Assembly: GCF_002195995.1 (NCBI RefSeq)
Contig: NZ_NHON01000070.1
Location: forward strand, 1 to 32,985
Reading direction: 5' to 3'
DNA: 32,985 nt
From: Inquilinus limosus
Lineage (GTDB): Bacteria > Pseudomonadota > Alphaproteobacteria > DSM-16000 > Inquilinaceae
Position numbers and translations under genes: made by a program. Positions 23,955-32,851 of this stretch are shown here, one piece after another. The notes below the pieces were generated by a model that searched no databases, had not been told where the DNA came from, and worked only from the letters and a program-made list of their open reading frames with translations. The stretch's first letter is position 1. Every line of letters starts with the position of its first letter.

Positions 23955-25841
23955 ATGACGACCCTCGCTACCGACTCGCGCGACGGCCAATCGCTCGCCC
24001 CCAAGCTGCTCGGCGTCATCGGCGTCGTGTATGGCGACATCGGCACCAGCCCGCTCTACACCATCCGGGAATGCTTCACCCATCCCGGGGCGCCCGGCGT
24101 CTCCGAGGGCGCGGTGCTGGGCGTGCTGTCGCTGATCTTCTGGGCGACGACGCTGATCATCACGGTCAAATACGTCTCCTTCGTGATGCGGGCCGACAAT
24201 CGCGGCGAAGGCGGCGTGCTGGCCCTGACCGCCCTGGCCTTCCGCGCCCGCCGCGGCAAACGATGGGGCCATTTCATCGTCCTGCTGGGCATCATCGGCG
24301 CGGCGCTGTTCTACGGCGACGGCGTGATCACCCCGGCGATCTCGGTGCTGAGCGCCGTGGAGGGGCTGAAGATCGCGACTCCGGTCTTCGACCCCTACAT
24401 CATCCCGCTGACGCTGGTCATCCTGACCCTGATCTTCATGGTCCAGGCGCATGGCACGGCCAAGGTCGGCTCGGCCTTCGGCCCGATCATGTGCGTGTGG
24501 TTCCTGACCATCGGGCTGCTCGGCGCCGCCCAGGTGGTGAACCGCCCCGACGTGCTGGCGGCGATCTGGCCGAATCACGCGGTCGAGCTGTTCTATACCA
24601 GCCCCTGGGCCGCGGTCGTCGTGCTCGGCTCCGTCGTGCTGGCGGTGACCGGCGGCGAGGCCCTGTACGCCGATATGGGCCATTTCGGCCGCGGCCCGAT
24701 CCGCATCGCCTGGGTCAGCTTCGTCTGGCCGGCCCTGCTCCTGAACTATTTCGGCCAGGGCGCGCTCCTGATCGAGAACCCGGCCGCGATCGAATCGCCC
24801 TTCTACCTGCTGACCCCGTCCTGGGGCCTGTACCCGATGGTGATCCTGGCCACCATGGCGACGGTGATCGCCTCCCAGGCCGTGATCTCCGGCGCCTTCT
24901 CGGTCAGCCAGCAGGCGGCCCAGCTGGGCTATATGCCGCGGCTGGAGGTGCGCCACACCTCGGCCGAGGAGAAGGGCCAGATCTACATCTCGCGGATCAA
25001 CTGGTCGCTCTACGCCGCGGTGGTGATCCTGGTGGTCGGCTTCGGCTCCTCCAGCGCCCTGGCCGGGGCCTACGGCATCGCCGTGACCGGCACCATGGCG
25101 GTGACCAGCGTGCTGGCCTATCTCGTCGCCCGCCACCGCTGGGGCTGGAGCCGCTGGACCGCGCTGCCGCTGTTCGCGACCTTCCTGTTCATCGACCTCG
25201 CCTTCTTCGGCGCCAACACCATCAAGATCCTGCATGGCGGCTGGTTCCCGCTGGTGCTGGCGGTGGCGCTGACGACGCTGATGTGGGTGTGGCGCAAGGG
25301 GCGCGAGATCCTGTACCGGCGGCGCTACCGCGACGCCATCCCGCTGGCCACCTTCGTCGACGGCAAGATGTACAAGCGGGCGCATCGCGTGCCCGGCACC
25401 GGCATCTTCATGACCGGCAATGTCGGCGTCGTGCCCTTCGCCCTGCTGCACAATTTGAAGCACAACAAGATCATCCATGAGCGGGTGGTGCTGCTGAAGG
25501 TCGAGACCACGGACGAGCCGCGGGTCGATGACGAGCAGCGCATCGAGATCAAGGACCTGGGCGACGGCTTCTACACCGTGATCGTGCGCTACGGCTTCCA
25601 GCAGCAGCCGGACATCCCGCGCGCCTTGGCCGCCTGCTCGTCCAAGGGGCTCGGCTTCAACATGGCCGATACGTCGTTCTTCATGAGCCGGGAATACTTC
25701 GTGCCGTCGCCGCGGCCGGAGCTGCCGCCCTGGCAGGAATGGCTGTTCATCCTGATGTCGAACAACGCCCTGAGCGCCACCGAGTTCTTCCGCATCCCGG
25801 CCAACCGGGCGGTGGAGCTGGGCTCGCATCTGGAGATCTGA
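23955..25841 (+). CDS. kup: Kup-type potassium uptake permease (628 aa)
   Basis: A potassium-proton symporter of the inner membrane. Diagnostic segments are LLGVIGVVYGDIGTSPLYTIRECF (about 19-42), ALFYGDGVITPAISVLSAVEGLKI (about 116-139) and GGEALYADMGHFGRGPIRIAW (about 233-253). There are about twelve membrane spans and a C-terminal cytosolic domain with RYGFQQQPDIPRAL and DTSFFMSREYFVPS. Length and order fit Kup exactly. ATG 23955 follows AGGAAGG. The 145-bp leader between the repeat and the gene is G/C-rich and could be structured, but no known riboswitch was recognised. Confidence 0.96.
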   Translation: MTTLATDSRDGQSLAPKLLGVIGVVYGDIGTSPLYTIRECFTHPGAPGVSEGAVLGVLSLIFWATTLIITVKYVSFVMRADNRGEGGVLALTALAFRARRGKRWGHFIVLLGIIGAALFYGDGVITPAISVLSAVEGLKIATPVFDPYIIPLTLVILTLIFMVQAHGTAKVGSAFGPIMCVWFLTIGLLGAAQVVNRPDVLAAIWPNHAVELFYTSPWAAVVVLGSVVLAVTGGEALYADMGHFGRGPIRIAWVSFVWPALLLNYFGQGALLIENPAAIESPFYLLTPSWGLYPMVILATMATVIASQAVISGAFSVSQQAAQLGYMPRLEVRHTSAEEKGQIYISRINWSLYAAVVILVVGFGSSSALAGAYGIAVTGTMAVTSVLAYLVARHRWGWSRWTALPLFATFLFIDLAFFGANTIKILHGGWFPLVLAVALTTLMWVWRKGREILYRRRYRDAIPLATFVDGKMYKRAHRVPGTGIFMTGNVGVVPFALLHNLKHNKIIHERVVLLKVETTDEPRVDDEQRIEIKDLGDGFYTVIVRYGFQQQPDIPRALAACSSKGLGFNMADTSFFMSREYFVPSPRPELPPWQEWLFILMSNNALSATEFFRIPANRAVELGSHLEI

Positions 25842-25898
25842 GCGGGCGACGAACCCACACGTTTTCCGCCATCCCGATCGCGCCGAGGCGGTGAATTG

Positions 25899-26032
25899 TT
25901 GCCTCTCCCGCTTGCGGGAGAGGTCGGAGACGCGAAGCGGCTCCGGGTGAGGGGGTTTTGTCGAGGCCTGGGCCAGCCCTCACCCGGTCGTCCTGCGGAC
26001 GCCCGACCTCTCCCGCCAGGCGGGAGAGGCAA
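25899..26032. repeat. Modular palindromic repeat, TTGCCTCTCCCGC outer ends
   Basis: Outer arms begin TTGCCTCTCCCGC and end in its inverted copy. The two half-modules meet inside as GGGTGAGGG...CCCTCACCC. The half-modules match those at 4511-4625 but face the other way, and the outer ends match 10264-10439. It fills most of the convergent gap between kup and the TRAP large permease gene, where it may work as a two-sided transcription barrier. Confidence 0.85.
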
Positions 26033-26098
26033 TTCGAGAAGGTTCGCCGCTGCCAGCGCCTCGGCGTGACCAGGCATCCCGCTCCAAACGGCCGGCCC

Positions 26099-27853
26099 TC
26101 AATTCCCGTACAGGTATTCCGGCAGCCACAGCGTCATGCCGGGCCAGAGATACATCAGCACCATGCACAGGATCACCACCAGCATGTAGGGCATCATGCC
26201 GGCGAAGATCTGGTTGAGGGTGACGTGCGGCGGCGCCACGCCCTTCAGGTAGAAGGCCGACATCGCCACCGGCGGCGACAGGAACGCCGCCTGCAGGTTG
26301 ACGAAGACCAGCACGCCCCACAGCACCGGGTCGATGCTGAAATGCTTCAGGAGCGGCAGGAAGATCGGCACGAAGATGATGATGATCTCGGTCCATTCCA
26401 GCGGCCAGCCGAGCAGGAAGATGATCGCCTGCGACAGGATCATGAACTGGACCGGCGACAGGTCCAGCGACAGCACCCAGTGCTCGATCAGCGCCTGGCC
26501 GCCCAGCAGAGCGAACACGGCGGAGAACAGCGCCGAGCCGACGAACAGCCAGCACACCATGGCGGTGGTCTTGGCGGTCAGGAACACCGCCTCCTTGGTC
26601 CGCTTCCAGTTCAGGGTCCCGGCCTGCAGCGCCAACAGGAAGGCGCCCGCCGCGCCGACCGCGGCGGATTCGGTGGCGGTGGTGATGCCGAACAGGATCA
26701 CCGCCAGCACCAGCACGGTGAGGATGCCGAGCGGCATCACCGAGGAGGACAAGAGCTTCAGCATCTCGAAGCGCTCGGCCGTCATGCGCCGGTAGTAGCG
26801 GAACAGCACCACCGCCGCGACCAGGGCGACCAGGCCGAAGGCGAGGTAGAAGCCGTTGCCCACGCCCGCTGCCGCGCCGGTGGCCGGCGCCTCGGCGGCG
26901 ACCGGCGCGCCGAGCTGCTCCAGCCCCTCCGGCACCGCCTCCGCCTCGGCCGCGGCCTGCGGGTAGATCACGACGTACCACCAGATCGCGACCAGCGTCG
27001 TCGCGGTCAGCGCCAGCGGGACCAGCGCGGCGCTGAAATTGCCGGCCAGCCGGCCATAGGTCAGGCGGCCGGCGCCGGTGTCGAGCGCGGTCGCCCGGGC
27101 CGGCGAGACCAGCGCCTTGGCCAGCCCGACCAGCATGTTGCGCGAATAGGCGGCCTGGAAGGCCCGCATCCAGCCCGGCACCGGCACCTTCGTCTGCTCC
27201 TCCGGCAGGCGCGGCGCCACCTTCGGCTGCAGCAGCGCCCAGCCGACGATGTAGAGCAGGTACAGGAGAGCGAGGAAGAAGCCCGGGAACATCGCCGCGG
27301 CATAGAGCTTGACCACCGACTGCCCGGCCACCGCGGCATAGACGATGATCATCACCGAGGGCGGGATCAGGATGCCCAGCGTGCCGCCGGCGGTGATGAC
27401 GCCCGAGGCCAGGCGGACGTCGTAGCCGGCGCGCAGCATCGGGTTCAGCGCGATCACGCCCATCAGCACCACCACGGCGCCGACCAGGCCGCTGGCGATG
27501 CCCCAGAAGGTGCAGACGATCAGCGTGGCGACGGCCAGCGAGGCCGGCACCCGGCGGGCGGAGAGCTGGATGCTGTAGAACATCTTGTCCACCAGCGCCC
27601 CGCGCTCCATCACATAGCCCATCAGCACGAACAGCGGGATCGACACCAGGACGTCGTTGGTCATCGCCCCGTAGGTGCGCTGGACCATCAGGTCGAACAC
27701 CCGGTTGTCCCACCACGGCTCGGACGGGTCGTAGAAGGCGTAGAAGCCGAAGAACATGCCGAGGCCCATCAGCGTGAAGGCCGTCGGGAAGCCCATCATG
27801 ATGACGACCACGATGAGCCCCAGCATCGCGAGTCCGAGCGCGCCGTCGGTCAT
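26099..27853 (-). CDS. dctM: TRAP transporter large permease, long form (584 aa)
   Basis: The ion-coupled membrane subunit of a tripartite ATP-independent periplasmic transporter. The protein starts MTDGALGLAMLGLIVVVIMM and carries the DctM signatures FGFYAFYDPSEPWWDNRVFDLM, LVSIPLFVLMGYVMERG, GGTLGILIPPSVMIIVYAAVAGQSVVKLYAAAMFPGFFLALLY, and SPPVAMSAFYLKGVAPPHVTL near the end. It is about 150 residues longer than usual because of an inserted region (about 215-350) that contains a helix pair and an Ala/Glu/Pro-rich stretch. The start overlaps the small-permease stop by four bases (ATGA), so translation is coupled. Confidence 0.93.
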   Translation of the reverse strand: MTDGALGLAMLGLIVVVIMMGFPTAFTLMGLGMFFGFYAFYDPSEPWWDNRVFDLMVQRTYGAMTNDVLVSIPLFVLMGYVMERGALVDKMFYSIQLSARRVPASLAVATLIVCTFWGIASGLVGAVVVLMGVIALNPMLRAGYDVRLASGVITAGGTLGILIPPSVMIIVYAAVAGQSVVKLYAAAMFPGFFLALLYLLYIVGWALLQPKVAPRLPEEQTKVPVPGWMRAFQAAYSRNMLVGLAKALVSPARATALDTGAGRLTYGRLAGNFSAALVPLALTATTLVAIWWYVVIYPQAAAEAEAVPEGLEQLGAPVAAEAPATGAAAGVGNGFYLAFGLVALVAAVVLFRYYRRMTAERFEMLKLLSSSVMPLGILTVLVLAVILFGITTATESAAVGAAGAFLLALQAGTLNWKRTKEAVFLTAKTTAMVCWLFVGSALFSAVFALLGGQALIEHWVLSLDLSPVQFMILSQAIIFLLGWPLEWTEIIIIFVPIFLPLLKHFSIDPVLWGVLVFVNLQAAFLSPPVAMSAFYLKGVAPPHVTLNQIFAGMMPYMLVVILCMVLMYLWPGMTLWLPEYLYGN

Positions 27854-28518
27854 GTCTGCAGATCTCCCCCCTGCCCGCGCTGGCGCGCCGCCTCGTCGAT
27901 CTTCTGCGCCCGCTCGATCGCGTCGCGGCGCGTCGCCTCGTCCACATGCTCGCTCTGCGCCAGCTGCTCCTCGACCACGTCGATCTCGGCGACGTCCCTG
28001 AGCCGGCTGGGCCAGGTTCCGGTGCGCAGGCAGGCGACGCAGCGCAGGATCTCGGCCAGGCCCTGCAGCATCACCAGCGCCCCGGCCACCGGGATCACCG
28101 CCTTGAAATGGTAGATCGGCGGTCCCTCGGCGGTGACGGTCGAATGCTCGCCGATGCGCCAGGACAGCTCGGCATAGCTGTACCCGGCATAGACCAGGGC
28201 GGCGATGCCGGGCAGGAAGAACAGGATGTACAGCACCAGGTCGAACGCGGCCTGGGTGCGCGGCCGCATCGATCCGTACAGGAAGTCGCCGCGGACATGG
28301 CCGTTCTGGGCCAGGGTATAGGCCCCGGCCAGCATGAACAGGCTGCCGTAGAACATGTTGCTGGCATCGAAGATCCACGCCGTCGGCGCGTTCAGGAGAT
28401 AGCGCTTCACCACCTCGACGCAGATCAGGGCCATCAGGCCGATGATCAGCCACGCCGCGGCCTTGCCGACCCAGGTGCTGATGCCGTCGACCAGATGCAG
28501 GAGTCGCTGGAGGCTCAT
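27850..28518 (-). CDS. dctQ: TRAP transporter small permease (222 aa)
   Basis: The four-helix small membrane subunit that docks the binding protein to the large permease. The protein reads MSLQRLLHLVDGISTWVGKAAAWLIIGLMALICVEVVKRYLLNAPTAWIFDASNMFYGSLFMLAGAY and keeps the DctQ pattern (VVKRYLLN.P..W..). The last about 50 residues are a charged helix rich in Glu/Arg (VVEEQLAQSEHVDEATRRDAIERAQKIDEAARQ), longer than usual. ATG at 28518 is chosen because the preceding in-frame stretch is proline/glycine-rich and lacks the family pattern. It follows dctP after 82 bp. Confidence 0.9.
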   Translation of the reverse strand: MSLQRLLHLVDGISTWVGKAAAWLIIGLMALICVEVVKRYLLNAPTAWIFDASNMFYGSLFMLAGAYTLAQNGHVRGDFLYGSMRPRTQAAFDLVLYILFFLPGIAALVYAGYSYAELSWRIGEHSTVTAEGPPIYHFKAVIPVAGALVMLQGLAEILRCVACLRTGTWPSRLRDVAEIDVVEEQLAQSEHVDEATRRDAIERAQKIDEAARQRGQGGDLQT

Positions 28519-28600
28519 GCCATGCCGCCCGCTGCCGGAGGGATCGGACGGGAGCACGGCGCCGCCGGACCTGCCCGGCGGCACCGGCTCCGCTGCGGGA

Positions 28601-29761
28601 TCAGAGCTTGCTGGCGGCCGCGTTCGCCCCGAAATAATGGTCGAAGGCCAGGCGGCGGTTGACCACCGTGTCCTGCTCCCACCGCGTCGCCCGCTGGGCG
28701 AAGGCGATCTGCGACTGCAGGATCTCCTTGAACAGCGGGTTCTCCCCGGCCTTCTTCTTCACCACCTCGTCATAGACCTCGAGCTGCCGCTTCAAGATCG
28801 CTTCCGGCGTCTTGTAGAACTTGACGCCGTCCTTGCTCTGCAGCTCGCCGTAATCCTTCGAATAGCGGTCGATCGCCTTCCACTGCATGTCCTGCGATGC
28901 CGCCTCGGCCGCGTTGGCGATGATGGCCTTGATCTTGTCGGGCAGCGCGTCGTACTTGCCCTTGTTGAACAGCACCTCGAACTGCTCGGCGTTCTGGTGA
29001 TAGCTCTGCAGCATGCAGATCTTCGACACGTCGGGGAAGCCGAGCACGCGGTCGGAGGAGGCGTTGTTGAACTCGGCAGCGTCGAGCAGCCCGCGGTCCA
29101 GCGCCGAGACGATCTCGCCGCCCGGCAGCGCGTTGACCGCGGCGCCGAGGGCGGTGAACACGTCGATCGAGATGCCGACGGTGCGGAACTTCAGCCCCTG
29201 CAGGTCCTCGACCTTGGCCACGGGCTTCTTGAACCAGCCCAGCGGCTGGGTCGGCATCGGCCCGTAGGGGAAGGAGACGACATTGGCGCCGATCGAGGCG
29301 TAGAGCTTCTCCAGCAGCTCCTTGCCGCCGCCGTATTTGTGCCAGGCCAGCAGCGTGTTGGCATCCATGGCGAAGCCGGGGCCGGAGCCCCACAGCGCCA
29401 GCGCCGTCTGCTTGCCGTAGTGATAGACCATGACGCCGTGGCCGCCGTCGAGCGTGCCCTGCGACACGGCGTCGAGCAGGCCGAAGGCCGGCACCACGGC
29501 GCCGGCCGGCAACACCTCGATGGCCAGGTCGCCGCCGGTCATGTCGTTGACCTTCCTGGCGAAGTCCTGGGCGAATTCGTGGAAGATGTCCTTCGACGGC
29601 CAGGTGCTCTGCCACCGCATATGCACCGGCCCCTGGGCCTTGACGATGGCCGGCGCGGCGACCGTCGCCGCCGCGGCCACGGCCGCACCGCTGAGAAACC
29701 GGCGGCGCGACCCCTTGGATGTCGCGACGGGCGGCGTGGACTCCCGATCATGGATGGTCAT
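28601..29761 (-). CDS. dctP: TRAP transporter substrate-binding protein, TakP-like (386 aa)
   Basis: The periplasmic solute receptor of the TRAP system. It has a twin-arginine signal (SRRRFLSG, 18-25, then a hydrophobic stretch and an AxA-like site near 42). The mature region has MRWQSTWPSKDIFHEFAQDFA, then LQGLKFRTVG with Arg193, the conserved carboxylate-binding arginine of DctP proteins. AEFNNASSDRVLGFPDV (about 229-245) resembles TakP, the alpha-keto-acid binder. A strong GGGGGAG precedes ATG 29761. It is first in the dctP-dctQ-dctM unit and divergent from the CoA-transferase pair. A keto or hydroxy acid substrate is likely but inferred. Confidence 0.92.
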   Translation of the reverse strand: MTIHDRESTPPVATSKGSRRRFLSGAAVAAAATVAAPAIVKAQGPVHMRWQSTWPSKDIFHEFAQDFARKVNDMTGGDLAIEVLPAGAVVPAFGLLDAVSQGTLDGGHGVMVYHYGKQTALALWGSGPGFAMDANTLLAWHKYGGGKELLEKLYASIGANVVSFPYGPMPTQPLGWFKKPVAKVEDLQGLKFRTVGISIDVFTALGAAVNALPGGEIVSALDRGLLDAAEFNNASSDRVLGFPDVSKICMLQSYHQNAEQFEVLFNKGKYDALPDKIKAIIANAAEAASQDMQWKAIDRYSKDYGELQSKDGVKFYKTPEAILKRQLEVYDEVVKKKAGENPLFKEILQSQIAFAQRATRWEQDTVVNRRLAFDHYFGANAAASKL

Positions 29762-29953
29762 GGAAATCTCCCCCTGTTGGGCGCGATGGACGCTTCAGGC
29801 GGCGTCCTTGATGCGCAACAAAGCCATAGCTTCTCATAGATGACCGCAAGAATCATCCGGCAGGATCGGCAGTGCGGATTCGACCTTCGTCGCAGTCTCG
29901 CGGGTCCGCCGCCGGCCCTGCCGCAAACCGGACGGGGTGCGGCGCGGGCTCGA

Positions 29954-29982
29954 TTGACACCCGCCCGCCGCCCCGCTTTAGT
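29954..29982 (+). promoter_or_regulatory. Candidate sigma-70 promoter for the CoA-transferase genes
   Basis: A perfect TTGACA (29954-29959) is followed after 17 bp by TTTAGT (29977-29982), and scoA starts about 38 bp further on. It is the best match to the vegetative consensus seen in the window. It lies in the 258-bp divergent gap between dctP and scoA; the rest of that gap shows no other recognisable feature. Confidence 0.6.
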
Positions 29983-30019
29983 CCCTCGGCGCCCAGTGAT
30001 GCCTGACGGGAGTGACGGG

Positions 30020-30724
30020 ATGAAGAAGGTCTATCCGGATGCCACGGCGGCGCTGGCCGGCGTGCTCCGCGACGGGATGATGGTGATGGCCGGCGGCTTC
30101 GGCCTGTGCGGCATCCCGGAGAAGCTGATCGACGCCATCGCGCTCAGCGGCGTCACCGGCCTGACGGTGATCTCGAACAATTGCGGCATCGACGGCGTCG
30201 GCCTCGGCAAGCTGCTCGAGCGCGGCCAGATCAAGAAGATGATCTCGTCCTATGTCGGCGAGAACAAGCTGTTCGCCCAGCAGTACCTGTCGGGCCAGCT
30301 GGAGCTGGAGTTCAACCCGCAGGGCACCCTGGCCGAGCGCATCCGCGCCGGCGGCGCCGGCATCCCCGCCTTCTTCACCAAGACCGGCGTCGGCACCATC
30401 GTCGCCGACGGCAAGGAGGTGCGCGAGTTCGACGGCGCGCAATATGTGATGGAGCGCGGGCTGTTCGCCGACCTGGCCATCGTCAAGGCCTGGAAGGGCG
30501 ACACCGAGGGCAACCTGATCTACCGGAAGACGGCGCGGAACTTCAATCCGATGATGGCGACCGCCGCCAAGGTGACGGTGGCCGAGGTCGAGGAGCTGGT
30601 GGATGTCGGCGGGCTGGACGCGAACCAGGTCCACACCCCCGGCATCTATGTGAAGCGCATCCTTCAGGGCCGCGACTACGAGAAGCGCATCGAGCAGCGC
30701 ACCACCCGGCCGCGCGCCGCCTGA
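30020..30724 (+). CDS. scoA: 3-oxoacid CoA-transferase subunit A (234 aa)
   Basis: The alpha subunit of succinyl-CoA:3-ketoacid CoA-transferase, which activates acetoacetate or a similar keto acid with CoA from succinyl-CoA. The protein begins MKKVYPDATAALAGVLRDGM and has GGFGLCGIPEKLIDAI (about 24-39) and ISNNCGIDGVGLGKLLERGQIKKMISSYVGENK, all typical. ATG at 30020 is chosen because GGGAG lies seven bases upstream; an in-frame ATG at 29999 is the alternative. The B subunit follows after 15 bp. It lies near a TRAP transporter that could supply the acid. Confidence 0.93.
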   Translation: MKKVYPDATAALAGVLRDGMMVMAGGFGLCGIPEKLIDAIALSGVTGLTVISNNCGIDGVGLGKLLERGQIKKMISSYVGENKLFAQQYLSGQLELEFNPQGTLAERIRAGGAGIPAFFTKTGVGTIVADGKEVREFDGAQYVMERGLFADLAIVKAWKGDTEGNLIYRKTARNFNPMMATAAKVTVAEVEELVDVGGLDANQVHTPGIYVKRILQGRDYEKRIEQRTTRPRAA

Positions 30725-30739
30725 GCTAGGGAGAGCATC

Positions 30740-31384
30740 ATGGCCTGGACCCGTGAGCAGATGGCCGCCCGCGCCGCGCAGGAGCTGGAGGACGGCTTCT
30801 ACGTCAATCTCGGCATCGGCATCCCGACGCTGGTGGCGAACTACATCCCCGACGGCGTGACCGTGGCGCTGCAGAGCGAGAACGGCATGCTGGGCATGGG
30901 CCCCTTCCCCTATGAGGGCGAGGAGGACCCGGACCTGATCAACGCCGGCAAGCAGACGATCACCGAGCTGCCGCAGTCGAGCTATTTCAGCTCGGCCGAT
31001 TCGTTCGCCATGATCCGCGGCGGGCATATCGACCTGTCGATCCTCGGCGCCATGCAGGTGTCGAAGGAGGGCGACCTCGCCAACTGGATGATCCCCGGCA
31101 AGATGGTGAAGGGGATGGGCGGGGCGATGGACCTGGTCGCCGGCGTCAAGCGCGTCGTCGTGATCATGGAACACAACGCCAAGGACGGCACGCCGAAGCT
31201 GTTGAACGCCTGCGACCTGCCGCTGACCGGCAAGGCCGTGGTCGACCTGGTGATCACCGAGCTCGGCGTGTTCGAGATCGGGCCGCAGGGCCTGACCCTG
31301 ACCGAGGTCGCCGACGGCGTCACCGTCGACGAGATCCGGGCCAAGACCGAGGCGCCCTTCGCCACCCGGCCCGGCCTCGCCTGA
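30740..31384 (+). CDS. scoB: 3-oxoacid CoA-transferase subunit B (214 aa)
   Basis: The beta subunit, carrying the catalytic glutamate Glu47 in the SENG motif (46-49, [12 protein letters not shown]), which forms the enzyme-CoA thioester. Other family segments are [15 protein letters not shown], the [29 protein letters not shown] region and [17 protein letters not shown]. The start at 30740 follows a GGGAGAG ribosome site. With subunit A it forms the active heterodimer or tetramer. Together with the beta-oxidation cluster at the left end the cell can move between fatty acids, ketone bodies and succinyl-CoA. Confidence 0.95.
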   Translation: MAWTREQMAARAAQELEDGFYVNLGIGIPTLVANYIPDGVTVALQSENGMLGMGPFPYEGEEDPDLINAGKQTITELPQSSYFSSADSFAMIRGGHIDLSILGAMQVSKEGDLANWMIPGKMVKGMGGAMDLVAGVKRVVVIMEHNAKDGTPKLLNACDLPLTGKAVVDLVITELGVFEIGPQGLTLTEVADGVTVDEIRAKTEAPFATRPGLA

Positions 31385-31474
31385 GGCCGCGGCAGCAGGG
31401 ATCGGACCCGGCGCTTGCCCACGGGCGGCGTCGGGACCAGATTAAAGCTTTCGCACATGCGAGAGAGCGGTCCC

Positions 31475-32635
31475 ATGCCCGACGGCACTCCGGAGGCAAG
31501 CCTCAAGCTCGTCGCCGACATCTCGGTCCTGGATGCCGGCGCCTGGGACGCCTGCGCCGGGCCGGACAACCCGTTCCTGTCCCATGCTTTCCTTGAGGCG
31601 CTGGAGCAGAGCGGGTCGGCCACCGCCGAGGCCGGCTGGCTGCCCCAGCACCTGGTGCTGGAGGAGGCGGACGGCCGGCTGCTCGGCGTCGTGCCGCTGT
31701 ACCTCAAGGGCCATTCCCAGGGCGAATACGTGTTCGACCACAGCTGGGCCCGCGCCTATGAGCAGGCCGGCGGCCATTACTACCCGAAGCTGCAATCGGC
31801 CGTGCCCTTCACCCCGGTCACCGGCCCGCGCCTGCTGGTCCGCCCCGGCGCGCCGGCACAGACCGCCGACCTGCTGATCCATGGCCTCGAGCAGGCGGCG
31901 CTGGCGCACAAGGTCTCCTCCGTCCACGTCACCTTCCCGACCGAGGCCGACTGGTCGCGATTCGGCACCGCCGGCTGGCTGCAGCGGATCGGCGAGCAGT
32001 ACCACTGGGACAATGACGGCTACGCCAGCTTCGACGACTTCCTGGCGACGCTGAACAGCCGCCGCCGCAAGGACATCCGCAAGGAGCGGCAGCGCGCGGT
32101 CGAGGGCGGCATCCGCCTGACCGTGCTGACCGGCGACGAGCTGAAGCCCCGGCACTGGGACGCCTTCTTCCGCTTCTACATCAACACCAGCGACCGGAAA
32201 TGGGGCGACCCGTACCTGACGCGGGAGTTCTTCGCCCGGATCGGCGAGAGCATGGCCGACCGCGTCGCCCTGGTGATGGCCGAGAAGGACGGCCGCTGGA
32301 TCGCCGGCGCGCTGAACCTGATCGGCGCCGACACGCTGTACGGCCGCAACTGGGGCTGCGACGGCCACGACTATCCCTTCCTGCATTTCGAGGCCTGCTA
32401 CTACCAGGCGATCGACTTCGCCATCGCCCGCGGCCTGAAGCGGGTCGAGGCCGGCGCCCAGGGCGAGCACAAGGTGATGCGCGGCTACCGCCCGGTGCGG
32501 ACCTACAGCGCCCACTGGATCCGCGACCCCGGCTTCCGCCGCGCCGTGGCGGATTTCCTGGCCCGCGAGACCCGCGCGGTCGAGGCCGGCATCGAAGACC
32601 TCGCCGAACACCTCCCCTTCCGGCAAGATTGCTGA
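31475..32635 (+). CDS. FemAB-like / GNAT-fold acyltransferase (386 aa)
   Basis: Resembles the PF04339 (DUF482, FemAB-like) family, which has a duplicated GNAT fold and is annotated as peptidoglycan-related or as an acyltransferase, mostly without tests. Visible segments are NPFLSHAFLEALEQSGSA, YLKGHSQGEYVFDHSWARAYEQAGGHYYPKLQSAVPFTPVTGPRLL and GRNWGCDGHDYPFLHFEACYYQAIDFAIARGLKRVEAGAQGEHKVMRGYRPV. ATG 31475 has GAGAGAG seven bases upstream; an ATG at 31457 has none. The length is normal for the family. The stop codon is the start of the second hairpin element. Substrate unknown. Confidence 0.85.
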   Translation: MPDGTPEASLKLVADISVLDAGAWDACAGPDNPFLSHAFLEALEQSGSATAEAGWLPQHLVLEEADGRLLGVVPLYLKGHSQGEYVFDHSWARAYEQAGGHYYPKLQSAVPFTPVTGPRLLVRPGAPAQTADLLIHGLEQAALAHKVSSVHVTFPTEADWSRFGTAGWLQRIGEQYHWDNDGYASFDDFLATLNSRRRKDIRKERQRAVEGGIRLTVLTGDELKPRHWDAFFRFYINTSDRKWGDPYLTREFFARIGESMADRVALVMAEKDGRWIAGALNLIGADTLYGRNWGCDGHDYPFLHFEACYYQAIDFAIARGLKRVEAGAQGEHKVMRGYRPVRTYSAHWIRDPGFRRAVADFLARETRAVEAGIEDLAEHLPFRQDC

Positions 32636-32774
32636 GAGGCCATCCGGAACTGCTACTGGTGCGGCCGTCTGGCGGCGGTTTCCCCGCTTCCGGTGCTCAC
32701 GCACCCAATGTGCGCTGCGCTCCGGTTCTCGAAACCACCGCCAGCCGACTCACGCCAGTTCCGAATGGCCTCTC
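32634..32774. repeat. 140-bp hairpin element, copy 2, starts on FemAB-like stop codon
   Basis: The same element as at 23668-23809. The left end GAGAGGCCATCCGGAACTGC and the right end, in reverse complement GAGAGGCCATTCGGAACTGG, bound about 141 bp. Compared with copy 1 the two arms changed together at several positions, and the middle (GCGCTGCGCTCCGGTTCTCG) is identical. Its first bases lie in the TGA stop of the FemAB-like gene. The remaining 77 bp up to the next start hold only a ribosome binding site. Confidence 0.85.
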
Positions 32775-32851
32775 CCAGCCGCATCCCGCGGCCGGCAGAT
32801 GACGCGACGGCCGGCAGGCAGGGCCGTCGCCGACAACCGAGGGAGTGAGCG

